Shown here piece after piece: positions 15,835 through 24,440 of a stretch of DNA of 32,569 nt. This DNA comes from Acetobacter nitrogenifigens DSM 23921 = NBRC 105050 (GTDB lineage Bacteria; Pseudomonadota; Alphaproteobacteria; Acetobacterales; Acetobacteraceae). Under the pieces are notes generated by a model. It did not search any database. It was not told the DNA's origin and saw only the letters and a program-made list of their open reading frames with translations. The translations under genes and the position numbers were made by a program. The first letter of the stretch is position 1. Every line of letters starts with the position of its first letter. Where the stretch lies: contig NZ_AUBI01000021.1 in the NCBI RefSeq assembly GCF_000429165.1, forward strand, positions 15,802 to 48,370, read 5' to 3'.

Positions 15835-16698
15835 ATGTACGCAGTGACTGGAGCTACAGGGCAACTGGGTCGCCTCGTGATTGAAATGCTGTTGAAATCC
15901 GTTCCTGCCGAGCGAATTGTTGCTGCGGTCCGCAACCCCACGAAGGCGGCCGATCTGGCCAAGCGCGGCGTAGTCGTACGCGAAGCGGATTATAGCCGCC
16001 CTGAGACGCTGGGTCCTGCGTTCGTCGGCGTCGAAAAACTTCTGCTAATTTCCTCGACCGAGGTCGAGGGCCGCCTGCCGCGACATCACGCTGTGATCGA
16101 CGCGGCCACGAAAGCCGGAGTTTCGCTAATCGCTTACACCAGCATGCTGCACGCCGATACGTCGTCAGCAAGACTCGCCGTCGAACATAAGCAGACGGAA
16201 GAGTTGATCGTGGAATCAGGTTTACCTGCCGTCATCCTTCGCAATGGTTGGTACGCGGAAAACCACCTCATGGCGCTTCCGGCCGCGCTTGAGCATGGCG
16301 CTTTCATCGGCGCGGCGAGAGATGGACGATATTCCTCTGCAGCGCGGCATGATTACGCAGAAGCCGCAGCAACGGTGCTGGCGACTGACGGGCACGCCGG
16401 AAAGACCTATGAACTCGCTGCGGATCACGCCTTTACCCTTGCCGAACTCGCGGCGGAGGTCTCGCGGCAGTCAGGCAAAACGGTCGCCTATAACGACCTG
16501 CCTGAGACAGCCTATTGCGATGCGCTGGCAGGCGTCGGTCTACCTGCAGATCTCGCCGCTTTACTTGCAGACGCCGATGTGGCTGCTTCACGTGGAGCCC
16601 TATTTGACGATGGCGCCGCCCTCGGGCGACTGATAGGCCGTCAGACCACGCCTATCTCAGACCTCATTGCGGCCGCTCTCCATCGATTGAGCCAGTAG
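15835..16698 (+). CDS. qorB: NAD(P)H:quinone oxidoreductase 2 (NmrA-like atypical SDR)
   Basis: Protein of 287 residues from the ATG at 15835, close to the 286 residues of E. coli QorB. That start gives MYAVTGATGQLG and has GGA seven bases upstream; an ATG four codons earlier is also in frame. Features are the TGATGQLG cofactor motif, VAAVRNP after strand 2 with a basic residue consistent with NADPH, KLLLISSTEV, and ILRNGWYAENH, which is diagnostic of QorB/NmrA-like proteins. There is no YxxxK active site, as expected. It reduces quinones with NADPH in the cytoplasm. Divergent from the HxlR regulator that probably controls it. Confidence 0.88.
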   Translation: MYAVTGATGQLGRLVIEMLLKSVPAERIVAAVRNPTKAADLAKRGVVVREADYSRPETLGPAFVGVEKLLLISSTEVEGRLPRHHAVIDAATKAGVSLIAYTSMLHADTSSARLAVEHKQTEELIVESGLPAVILRNGWYAENHLMALPAALEHGAFIGAARDGRYSSAARHDYAEAAATVLATDGHAGKTYELAADHAFTLAELAAEVSRQSGKTVAYNDLPETAYCDALAGVGLPADLAALLADADVAASRGALFDDGAALGRLIGRQTTPISDLIAAALHRLSQ

Positions 16699-16860
16699 TG
16701 AGATAAATACACGTGGCAGCAACGGGTTGTCGAGACGACGCGACCGATCGACTTCCCTCCATGCCTGGAATCATAAAAAATCGCCTAATTCACGATTTTA
16801 GAAGAAATTTGTGCAATCACCGCCGGGATCGCCTTGTGACGCCGAAAGGAGAGTTAAGAC

Positions 16861-17388
16861 GTGACGACACATCAAACAAAAAACATCAATATTATTTCTA
16901 CAAAGGATAGTTTCCATTGTAGCGCGCTCCGCACCGTCATATTTGGCTGCAATGCAGGACTTGCCGCCGGTGCAATCGTTCTTGTGCCGGTGCTTATCCT
17001 CCAATTGGTTCGAGGCGTCGGCGTCGTGCCGGAAATGCAACTAGCGGCCAGCAGTCTGCTGGGAATGTCTGCTTATGCGGGCGCGACCGGTTTCATTCTT
17101 GGGACATTTCTACACTTTTTTGTCTCAGTGGTACCATCTGTCGCGTACGCGCTGGTTGTCCGGAAACTCCCGTCGGTGAATCGCTGGGCATGGATCAGCG
17201 GTCCCATTCTTGGCGTCATAGTATTCTTCATCATGGGTCTTCTCGTGCTGCCGCTCACCGCTTTCACGACACCCGTGTCGGTGACGCCAATGCCTTTCGT
17301 GCCCGCGTTGCTGATCCACATGTTTGGTCTTGGCTTACCGATATCGTTGCTCATCCAACGCGTGTGGAAGTCAAAGCGAGCGTTGTGA
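16861..17388 (+). CDS. Four-helix integral membrane protein of unknown function
   Basis: Protein of 175 residues starting with GTG, supported by AAAGGAGAG about ten bases upstream. Hydrophobic segments lie at roughly 25-50, 68-98, 107-130 and 142-165, with short loops and a basic C-terminus (RVWKSKRAL). No enzymatic motif, binding motif or recognised family signature is seen. It is a single gene between qorB and the convergent protease gene. Confidence 0.7.
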   Translation: MTTHQTKNINIISTKDSFHCSALRTVIFGCNAGLAAGAIVLVPVLILQLVRGVGVVPEMQLAASSLLGMSAYAGATGFILGTFLHFFVSVVPSVAYALVVRKLPSVNRWAWISGPILGVIVFFIMGLLVLPLTAFTTPVSVTPMPFVPALLIHMFGLGLPISLLIQRVWKSKRAL

Positions 17389-17535
17389 GTTCGGGCTTCA
17401 AAGGTTGCGCCAGGACTCTGCCCTTGAGCATCCCCGGGGCGATCATTCTTCAATGCAACGCGTGTTTCGACGTCAGTTCAAGCGGCGCTTGTTGATCGAA
17501 ATTCCTCGCACAGTCCGCCATTCCGCAGCAAGAAT

Positions 17536-20500
17536 TCATTGAGACATTGACTGTGCTACAGACACTGCTTTTTCAAGCTGCACATCATGTCCCACTCTGC
17601 GCATAGCGGGATTGTCGTCAATTGCAATGGACGGCTCTGAGCCCTTGTTCTCAATGATCTGATCACCATCAGGTGTAAGTAAGGAGTCTTTCGGAATGGT
17701 GACGGCTGTGGCGTCGATCAGTCGCCACTGGCCCTTTATTCCACGCACTCCGCCCCAGGTTCGCTCTCCAACAACGGGCCCCATATGCCAAAGACTAAAA
17801 TAATAGGGAAACTGGTCTCCGTCTGACGATGAAAAAATATCTGTAACAGTAACAATTTTTCTTGGAGATACAGATTCCGGAAGGGCTACCTCGGCACCTT
17901 CGCGATTCCGAAAGACGCCTGCTTGCAGGCGACGCAACGCGCCGAGAACCCACTGACTCGCAAAGCCGCCCAAATTGTCTCGGACATCGATAACAAGACC
18001 ACCCTTGCCAATTTGCGCGTAATATTGGCGTAAAAAATCTTCAGAACCTAATTCATTAAAATCAGACAGATAGATGTATCCGATTTGACCGCCGCTAAAT
18101 TTATTAACTATTGTACGGTTTATTTCAATCCAGTCTAACTTGCGGATTTCGCTCTCGTCGTCGATAGGGATGACGTGGATCGTGCGTGCAGGCCCATCCG
18201 GATTACGACTTACTGTCAGTCGGAGAGTTCCTTTCTTATTCGTTAGCAAACGATACGGATCGTCTGGAGCTTGTAACTGATCCCCGTCAACCGCCAGTAA
18301 ATAATCTCCATCCTGAACGTCAAATGCAGGATTCCAAAGGGGCGCCCGGAAACGCTCTCTTGTGGCGTCACCGCGGTATATATGCGCCATCCTATATCGG
18401 CCCGAGGTGCTGTCGAGCACGAAGTCAACACCAATGAGCGCCGTCGTGGTTCGAGGACTACCCGTGTCAACCGGCCCAGGCGTGATAAACATATGGCTTG
18501 CCGAAAGCTCTCCTTGCATTTCACCCAAAAGATAAGTCATGTCCTCCTGTGATCGCAGCCGAGAGACCAGAAGAGCGTAACGGTCATGAATGGCCGACCA
18601 GTCAACGCCGTTCAGCTTTGGGTCCCAGAACAGGTCGCGATCCAGCCGCCATGCCTGCTCGAACATCTCACGGTGGTCGGCGTCCGGATCTATTTGGATT
18701 TTTAGCTTACTGAGACTGATCGTCCTTGTCTTCCGCTGCAAGCCGTTCCTGATCGTGATCAGCTTGAGGTCATCGCCACTTGCAACGAGAGCCTCTGTTC
18801 CGTCCGGCGATAGGATGTAATCATCAACTTCGGTAGAGATCACCTGATCCGCGACGCTTGTCACATTAAAGGCGTGGAGGCGGTCGATTTGCCCGGGTAG
18901 TTTGCCGTCAATCCCGTTGAGAGCAGTTTCATGATAGAAAAGAATATTATTTTTAATAGCAAGATTCGAGATTCCACCCACGATTTTCTCGGGAACCTCT
19001 TGAGCGGATGTCTGAAAAATCTCTATTCTGTCATGGGCGCCACGCGGCGCTAAAGCGCGATAGAGGCCATCCGACCAGAGTGTTGCGATCGTTCCCTCGT
19101 GATCGCGGTCGGACACAAAAGGATACTCTCGTCGCGCGGATACGAAGAAAATGCTTTTCCCATCACTTGTAAAGGCTGGGTCATGGTCGCTCTCCAGCGG
19201 CGAACTCAGGACGACGTCCTCTCCACTTTCCAAGAACCTCATATGGATTGCGCGGTTGCCGTTTGAACGCGTCGTGCTGTAGGCGAGAGACTGTCCGTCG
19301 GGCGAAAAGGCCGCATCGTGAATTTCGGCATAAGGATCGCTCGCAACCTGCTCAACATGACCGGTTTCAGCGCCTATAATCCACAATCGTTTGTTCGCAT
19401 CGGCCACGACGAGACGACGTCCATCGGGGGACCAGAGTGGAGTGTAAAGCACACCAGACTGGAAATGGGTGATAGTTCTCGGTTGGCTGGCGGCGTTGAG
19501 TGGCAATATAGCGACCTGCTGTTCCCCATCCGCATCGGTGATGAACGCCAGAGCCTTTCCATCGGGCGAGACAGACGGATGGTCTTCTTCTACTCCTGCC
19601 GTACGAGTGACGTTGACCGAGCTTCCGTCAGGCCCCACAGCAAAGAGGTCTCCGTGAGCGGAAACGTAAGCAACTCGAGGGCTTTTGCCCAACGCAAAAT
19701 CTGGCGTTGACGCGATGTCTTGCAAGCGCAAAAAGTTTACGCCTGAAACAACTTTCCGGGGCCGTATCGTCGGCTCTGAAGTGGTGATCTGAACGTCATG
19801 CACCGTTTCTGACGGAAGGTCGATCAGGTGGACGCGACCGCCCTCCTGGAAGGCGATGCCGCCGGGGCCGATCGACGGCATATCAATGTCATAGTCCATA
19901 AAATGAGTAATCTGCCTAACGGCTCTGCTGTCGAGATCTATCGACCAGATGTTGAGCCTCTGTTCAGGACCGCGATCCGAGAGGAAGTAGATGCGATTGC
20001 GCCACCACATCGGGGCGGTGTCAGTTCCGATCCAGGTGGTGACACGATCAAGCCGGCGGCGCAAAAGATCATAGATAAAAATTTCTCCAGCCTGCCCTCC
20101 GCGATAACGCTTCCACCGGTCGCCTCCTAGATTTCGAAAGCTCCAGTCGTAAGCGATACGCGCCCCGTCCGGAGACATGCTGGAAAGGCCCGAATGGTCA
20201 ATGCCCAACGGCGTAGCAAGGCCGCCTGTGGTAGGAACTGCGTAAGTTTCGAAATGCTTTCGTAGCGCTGCGTTGCGATGCGACAGAAACAGGACGCTGC
20301 CGCCATCGGGAGTCCATCCGGTGACGAGGTTGTCGTATGCGCTCGTTGACGGACCGTGCGTGAGTTGGACTGGCGCGCCGCCTGCGGCCCGCACGACAAA
20401 GATATCATTTGCGCCCTCATGACGCCATGTGAAGGCAATGGTCTCGCCGTCCGGCGAAAAGTGCGGGGACATGACCTGATCCGTCCCGACGGTCAAAGGC

Positions 20501-20697
20501 CTCGCAGGTCCACCGGCTTTAGGTGCGAGCCATAGATTTCCGGACGCTACAAATGCTATGCTTGTTCTGTTTACTGTCGGAAACCGCTGGAGCGGCTCTG
20601 TTGCGCGGCTCTGCGCGGTGAGCGTGAATGTAACAGCCAACAGGCCTAAACAACTAACCTGACGGAGTAAACGAAAGCGCGAAGAGTGCGACTGCAT
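17536..20697 (-). CDS. Exported tricorn-type S41 serine protease
   Basis: Protein of about 1053 residues. An N-terminal signal peptide ends near LTAQSRA. Residues ~40-650 form two beta-propellers built from WD40-like PD40 repeats (SPDGETIAF, SPDGKALAFITD, SPDGQSLAYST and others). They are followed by a C1 helical domain, a PDZ-like domain (~760-850) and the S41 catalytic domain. Putative catalytic residues match archaeal tricorn: S734-H735 (GELSASHMF) and nucleophile S958 in SSSDGDQF. LVIDVRDNLGGF and GERTWGGVRGI are also diagnostic. Tricorn degrades oligopeptides; bacterial exported homologues likely work in the periplasm. The ATG at 20697 is chosen because it directly precedes the signal peptide. 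It is convergent with the small membrane protein gene. Confidence 0.88.
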   Translation of the reverse strand: MQSHSSRFRLLRQVSCLGLLAVTFTLTAQSRATEPLQRFPTVNRTSIAFVASGNLWLAPKAGGPARPLTVGTDQVMSPHFSPDGETIAFTWRHEGANDIFVVRAAGGAPVQLTHGPSTSAYDNLVTGWTPDGGSVLFLSHRNAALRKHFETYAVPTTGGLATPLGIDHSGLSSMSPDGARIAYDWSFRNLGGDRWKRYRGGQAGEIFIYDLLRRRLDRVTTWIGTDTAPMWWRNRIYFLSDRGPEQRLNIWSIDLDSRAVRQITHFMDYDIDMPSIGPGGIAFQEGGRVHLIDLPSETVHDVQITTSEPTIRPRKVVSGVNFLRLQDIASTPDFALGKSPRVAYVSAHGDLFAVGPDGSSVNVTRTAGVEEDHPSVSPDGKALAFITDADGEQQVAILPLNAASQPRTITHFQSGVLYTPLWSPDGRRLVVADANKRLWIIGAETGHVEQVASDPYAEIHDAAFSPDGQSLAYSTTRSNGNRAIHMRFLESGEDVVLSSPLESDHDPAFTSDGKSIFFVSARREYPFVSDRDHEGTIATLWSDGLYRALAPRGAHDRIEIFQTSAQEVPEKIVGGISNLAIKNNILFYHETALNGIDGKLPGQIDRLHAFNVTSVADQVISTEVDDYILSPDGTEALVASGDDLKLITIRNGLQRKTRTISLSKLKIQIDPDADHREMFEQAWRLDRDLFWDPKLNGVDWSAIHDRYALLVSRLRSQEDMTYLLGEMQGELSASHMFITPGPVDTGSPRTTTALIGVDFVLDSTSGRYRMAHIYRGDATRERFRAPLWNPAFDVQDGDYLLAVDGDQLQAPDDPYRLLTNKKGTLRLTVSRNPDGPARTIHVIPIDDESEIRKLDWIEINRTIVNKFSGGQIGYIYLSDFNELGSEDFLRQYYAQIGKGGLVIDVRDNLGGFASQWVLGALRRLQAGVFRNREGAEVALPESVSPRKIVTVTDIFSSSDGDQFPYYFSLWHMGPVVGERTWGGVRGIKGQWRLIDATAVTIPKDSLLTPDGDQIIENKGSEPSIAIDDNPAMRRVGHDVQLEKAVSVAQSMSQ

Positions 20698-21881
20698 GAT
20701 TTTCTTTCTGAATTCGTTTATTGGGAAAGGCGGGATAACGTCCATACATCCTGTTGTCGTATCAGAGCGCCTGGTCGATTCCGCTGCGTGCACAGTTTCT
20801 TACGCGTTCTGACGAGCGTGCGAAGCAACGCCATGACGCCGCAATCGCACGATGTTGCTCGTCCTCACGCAGTAGATATCTGCTTTAGCCCCGTATTATT
20901 GTATATTTTTTGACCATCATGGCACAAATGCGCTCAGAAAATATCCCAATTTTCTGACGTCGTCACTTTCCAGGACGACGCACGGCGGCGACAATGCCCG
21001 TTTAAACCATACGCGCAATCCCCCCGCAGCGCCCGCCGATCCCCCGCCTATCCTTGCAGCGACCTGATGACGCCGCATTTGCTCGAAACCACCTCAATAT
21101 CGACGCCCAGGAGTGTCTGAGACAAAGATATAATGATGTTCAAGGCGCTCTCGACCTCGGCTGCCATCTTCAATCATGATCGTGCTGTGTATGACAATTC
21201 TCGGCGCTTCAGGGAAGATTTATTATTTTTCAGTGAGACGATGGCGGCAGGCTCACCAACAACGGTTTGACCATTCAGGTTTCGACCAATGCAGTGAACC
21301 AGGTCGGCGTTCTTGAACAAGCGCCATTCGGTCCATAGCGGACGGGAATTTTTCTTATGTCCAAAAAGAAGGGATATATGTCGTTTTCGTGGGGAAAGAA
21401 AACTGATAGACCCAGTTAACCCCGTCAGTGCGTTTGTGCATTATTCGAAGGTAATTTACGACCAGCAAAAATAACCACAGAGCACCGATCATCACGAGAA
21501 TTATGACACATCGAATCCGATTGTCGTCAATCCTGGGCTACAAAGTCGTTTGATCGCTCACAAATCATAGACGGTGAAGGGGGATCGATCAGTCGATTGA
21601 TTACTGGCAGAATCGATCAACCGTATCTAGTGCATTCTTGAGATTTTTTCAATAGAGCGATGTCATCTTGGGGCGGGATTCATGAGAATTTCCGTTGCGG
21701 TTGAGATCGTCACTGAGGCGTACCTTTCATAAGCGAGGCGTGAACTCCATTTGCCCCCTGCTGAATGAATCGTTCCCCGAGGTTTTTACATATTTGAATC
21801 CAGATGCAACTCCATGCCGCATTCACCAGATTCGGTATGACTATTCGCTACAACTGAGGCTCACACCTGGAGGCAGAACCG
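20698..21881. other. Long intergenic region without a convincing gene
   Basis: About 1.2 kb between the tricorn-protease start and the RidA-like gene. The strip 20900-21700 is patchy in base composition. Short open frames exist, for example at 21695-21898, but lack SDs or recognisable sequence. A minus-strand frame near 21240-21430 encodes WTEWRLFKNADLVHCIGR without a start and might be a decayed gene. The promoters of both flanking genes must lie here. Confidence 0.5.
20934..20957. repeat. Perfect 9-bp stem-loop
   Basis: TCAGAAAAT (20934-20942) and ATTTTCTGA (20949-20957) are perfect inverted arms with a 6-base loop. It lies ~240 bp upstream of the tricorn-protease gene, in otherwise featureless DNA. 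It could be a protein binding site or part of a decayed element. Confidence 0.4.
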
Positions 21882-22412
21882 ATGACGGGACCGCTTAACC
21901 GACGCTTTGTAATGACGCTCGCCGGCACTGTCGGCGGCGTCGCAAGCATGGCGCCAGCGCGCGCCCACACGCCGGATGTCAAAAATCCCTCTGGAATGGA
22001 AAACAAAACGGTCCTCAGGATTCCAAAAGACAATCCTACTTTTGCCGCCAGTATCGGATCGTATGAAAAATACGGATATTCCCCCGCCGTTCGCGCTGGC
22101 GGGTTGCTCTTTATTGCCGGTCAGGTTGGACGCCGCCCCGATGGAAGGATTGCAGACACCGTAGCAGAGCAAGCCGAACTGGCGTTGCAGCGGACGGCGG
22201 AGATTCTGCGCCTTGAGGAACTGACCATGGCGGATCTTGTCGAAGTCGTCAGCTATCATGTTGATTTAAAAAACAACATTGAACCTTTCATGGAAATAAA
22301 AAAGAAATACACCGCAAAGCCTTACCCGGCATGGTCGATCATTGGTGTCGACGCATTGGCCTCACCCGACCTGAAAATCGAGATACGCAGCATTGCCGCG
22401 TTAAGACGGTAA
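21882..22412 (+). CDS. Exported RidA/YjgF/UK114-family protein
   Basis: Protein of 176 residues. The N-terminus NRRFVMTLAGTVGG...ARA is a twin-arginine-like signal peptide, so the ~125-residue RidA domain is probably periplasmic. The domain shows GYSPAVRAGGLLFIAGQVG, the central ALQRTAEILR helix and the C-terminal KIEIRSIAALR with the family's conserved Arg. Cytoplasmic RidA deaminates reactive enamine/imine intermediates; whether an exported version does so is unknown. A GGAGG SD precedes the ATG. It stands alone, with no same-strand neighbour close by. Confidence 0.85.
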   Translation: MTGPLNRRFVMTLAGTVGGVASMAPARAHTPDVKNPSGMENKTVLRIPKDNPTFAASIGSYEKYGYSPAVRAGGLLFIAGQVGRRPDGRIADTVAEQAELALQRTAEILRLEELTMADLVEVVSYHVDLKNNIEPFMEIKKKYTAKPYPAWSIIGVDALASPDLKIEIRSIAALRR

Positions 22413-22640
22413 GAGAAAATGCGCAGCTATGCTCGGGCAACACGCCTGATTTTGGGTCACCGCCGTGATGGCGCGCCGGGCAGAGGCGCTGCTTTCACTA
22501 AAAGCTCGGTCGCAACTGTCAAGTAATCGCTTCAACAGAATGCCCACCGGGTTACAGCCGTCCGGCGGGCATACAGGCCAGTAATTCAAAATACGTTATG
22601 GAAACGCTATAACACGCCGTTGGCAAACTATTATGGCGGT

Positions 22641-23603
22641 TCATGACGAATTGACCTCTGGTTTCCCGGCCTGTCGAGCAATGCGGCGAACCGCCTGGGG
22701 CGCCATGCCATAGTGTTTGATAAAAGCACGCCGCATGCGTTCCGGATCAGTGAAACCTACCGCCTGCGCGATCGCCTCCACAGGTTCGGAGCCATCTTGC
22801 ACTCTTACACGAGCGGCTTCGATACGCAGCCGCTCGACCGCTCTCGCTGGCGTTTCGCCCGTTTCCCGCCTGAACGCGCGTCCAAACTGACGAAGGCTTA
22901 AATGGGCGGCGTCCGCAAGGCGTTCGATTGGTAATGGTTCATGCAGGCGATCACGTGCAAAAGCCAACGCAATTCTTATACGGTCAGACTCCGGTTCCAT
23001 CTGGGATACTGGGGAATATTGCGACTGTCCGCCTGCACGGCGATGATAGACGACAAGCTCCCGGGCCACTTGACGCGTCAGTTCCAGCCCGTGGTCAGCC
23101 TCAATCAACGCCAAAGCGAGGTCGATGCCTGCCGTCACGCCTGCCGATGTCCAGACATTGCGATCTGTGATGAAAATCTTGTCAGCATCCACCTCCACAG
23201 CTGGATAGCTCCGTTGCAGCCGATGCGCCATCCGCCAATGCGTGGTCGCACGTTTTCCGTCGAGCATCCCCGCCTCAGCCAGCAGAAATGCGCCGGTGCA
23301 GACACTGGCTATCCTCGACGTCGTGCTGGCCAGACGTGCGACCGCCTGCGTCTCGTCCGGCAACAGCATAGGAGCGATGTCTCCACCAGAAATGACGAGG
23401 GTGTTCACGTTGGCGTCGCGACTCGGTTCGGTGGCTACAGGAACGCCACTACTGCTCCTGACCAGACCGCCAGCGCGCGACAAAACCTCAAGCCCGTACA
23501 AAGGGGGGCCCGCGACTTGTGTCGCCGCCTCGAAGGCCGCGAGAGGGCCAGCCAGATCCAGTAGCTGATGCCCCGGGTAAACGAAAAAACCTACGTTGTG
23601 CAT
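22641..23603 (-). CDS. GlxA-family transcriptional regulator (DJ-1/PfpI domain fused to AraC HTH)
   Basis: Protein of 320 residues. Residues ~1-180 are a DJ-1/PfpI-like amidotransferase domain (VGFFVYPGHQLLDLAGPLAAF and SVCTGAFLLAEAGML with the nucleophile-position Cys). Residues ~215-310 are the AraC double HTH (IERLADAAHLSLRQFGRAF, then VEAIAQAVGFTDPERMRRAF). The ATG at 23603 is chosen because it starts the conserved MHNVGFF strand. It is divergent from an isonitrile-hydratase-like DJ-1 gene, the usual arrangement for this family, and probably regulates it. The effector is unknown. Confidence 0.88.
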   Translation of the reverse strand: MHNVGFFVYPGHQLLDLAGPLAAFEAATQVAGPPLYGLEVLSRAGGLVRSSSGVPVATEPSRDANVNTLVISGGDIAPMLLPDETQAVARLASTTSRIASVCTGAFLLAEAGMLDGKRATTHWRMAHRLQRSYPAVEVDADKIFITDRNVWTSAGVTAGIDLALALIEADHGLELTRQVARELVVYHRRAGGQSQYSPVSQMEPESDRIRIALAFARDRLHEPLPIERLADAAHLSLRQFGRAFRRETGETPARAVERLRIEAARVRVQDGSEPVEAIAQAVGFTDPERMRRAFIKHYGMAPQAVRRIARQAGKPEVNSS

Positions 23604-23639
23604 AAGGGCGCAAATTAAGGGATATACGCCCTTTGCGCC
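23604..23639. promoter_or_regulatory. Two overlapping dyads between the GlxA and DJ-1 genes
   Basis: AAGGGCG (23604-23610) pairs with CGCCCTT (23627-23633), and GGCGCAAA (23607-23614) pairs with TTTGCGCC (23632-23639). All arms are perfect. They abut the GlxA start codon. The alternatives are a regulator operator or mutually exclusive leader hairpins in the glxA-type mRNA. Confidence 0.5.
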
Positions 23640-23685
23640 ACTCCTTTCGTCGGCATACTCCAAGCGAAGAGGGAGAGAGGCGTTT

Positions 23686-24384
23686 ATGATCACCATCCTG
23701 ATTCCGCTTTACCGAGGGGTTACCCATCTCGATTTCACCGGACCGCATCAGTTTCTGAGCACCATTCCCGACGCCCATGTGATCGTCGCGTCCCTGGATG
23801 GGGCGCCCATCGTCTCGCATGGACTGACGTTCGCGAACCTCACCGATCTCGAAACAATTGAACATTGTGACGTGTTGTGCGTTCCCGGCGGCTTAGGCTG
23901 CATTCCCGCGATGGAGAATGAACGCTTCCTCCAGGCGATTCGTCGCCTTGCTGGCCGCGCGAACTACATTACTTCGGTCTGCACAGGGTCGCTGATCCTC
24001 GGCGCCGCTGGTGTGCTGAAAGGACGTCGCGCGGCCTGTCACTGGGCGTGGCGTGAGATGCTCACGTCTTTCGAAGCGATCCCCGAAGACGGACGCGTGG
24101 TGCGGGATGGTCATATCATTACCGGCGGCGGCGTCACCGCAGGAATTGATTTCGCGCTGATCCTCATCGCGGAACTTTGGGGAGATGAGGCGGCTCAATC
24201 GGTCCAGCTTCTGCTTGAGTACGCGCCTTCGCCGCCCAGTGACGCTGGTCTGCCAGAAACAGCGCCGAGCCGTGTTCGAGAGGCGGTTCTCAACAGGATG
24301 GCCGACGCCCTGGAAGACGCGCATCGGCGCGTCGATATCGTGGCGCGAGCGACGCTTCACCGCTTCCTTGAGGCCCCGGGCTAA
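23686..24384 (+). CDS. DJ-1/PfpI-family protein, isonitrile hydratase-like
   Basis: Protein of 232 residues, close to the 228 of Pseudomonas putida isonitrile hydratase (InhA), which adds water to isocyanides giving N-substituted formamides. The residues that matter there are conserved: D16 (HLDFTGP) and C99 (SVCTGSLILGAAGVL). CHWAWREML and GGGVTAGIDFAL are also typical. The ATG at 23686 follows a strong purine-rich SD (AGGGAGAGAGG); an earlier ATG at 23596 would add a non-family extension and overlap the divergent gene. It is followed by an SDR gene 56 bp downstream on the same strand. The real substrate is not proven by sequence. Confidence 0.85.
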   Translation: MITILIPLYRGVTHLDFTGPHQFLSTIPDAHVIVASLDGAPIVSHGLTFANLTDLETIEHCDVLCVPGGLGCIPAMENERFLQAIRRLAGRANYITSVCTGSLILGAAGVLKGRRAACHWAWREMLTSFEAIPEDGRVVRDGHIITGGGVTAGIDFALILIAELWGDEAAQSVQLLLEYAPSPPSDAGLPETAPSRVREAVLNRMADALEDAHRRVDIVARATLHRFLEAPG

Positions 24385-24440
24385 CCACGCCGGACCGAAA
24401 CAGCGACACCCATATAACCCGAATTAGCGAGGAAAAAACT

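Noticed and set aside
17486..17510. Short hairpin CAAGC-GGC-GCTTG between convergent genes
   Set aside because: Only 5-bp arms and no T-run, so not reported as a terminator.
21695..21898. 67-codon frame before the RidA-like gene
   Set aside because: Overlaps the RidA start, has no SD and no recognisable sequence; the RidA start itself has GGAGG.
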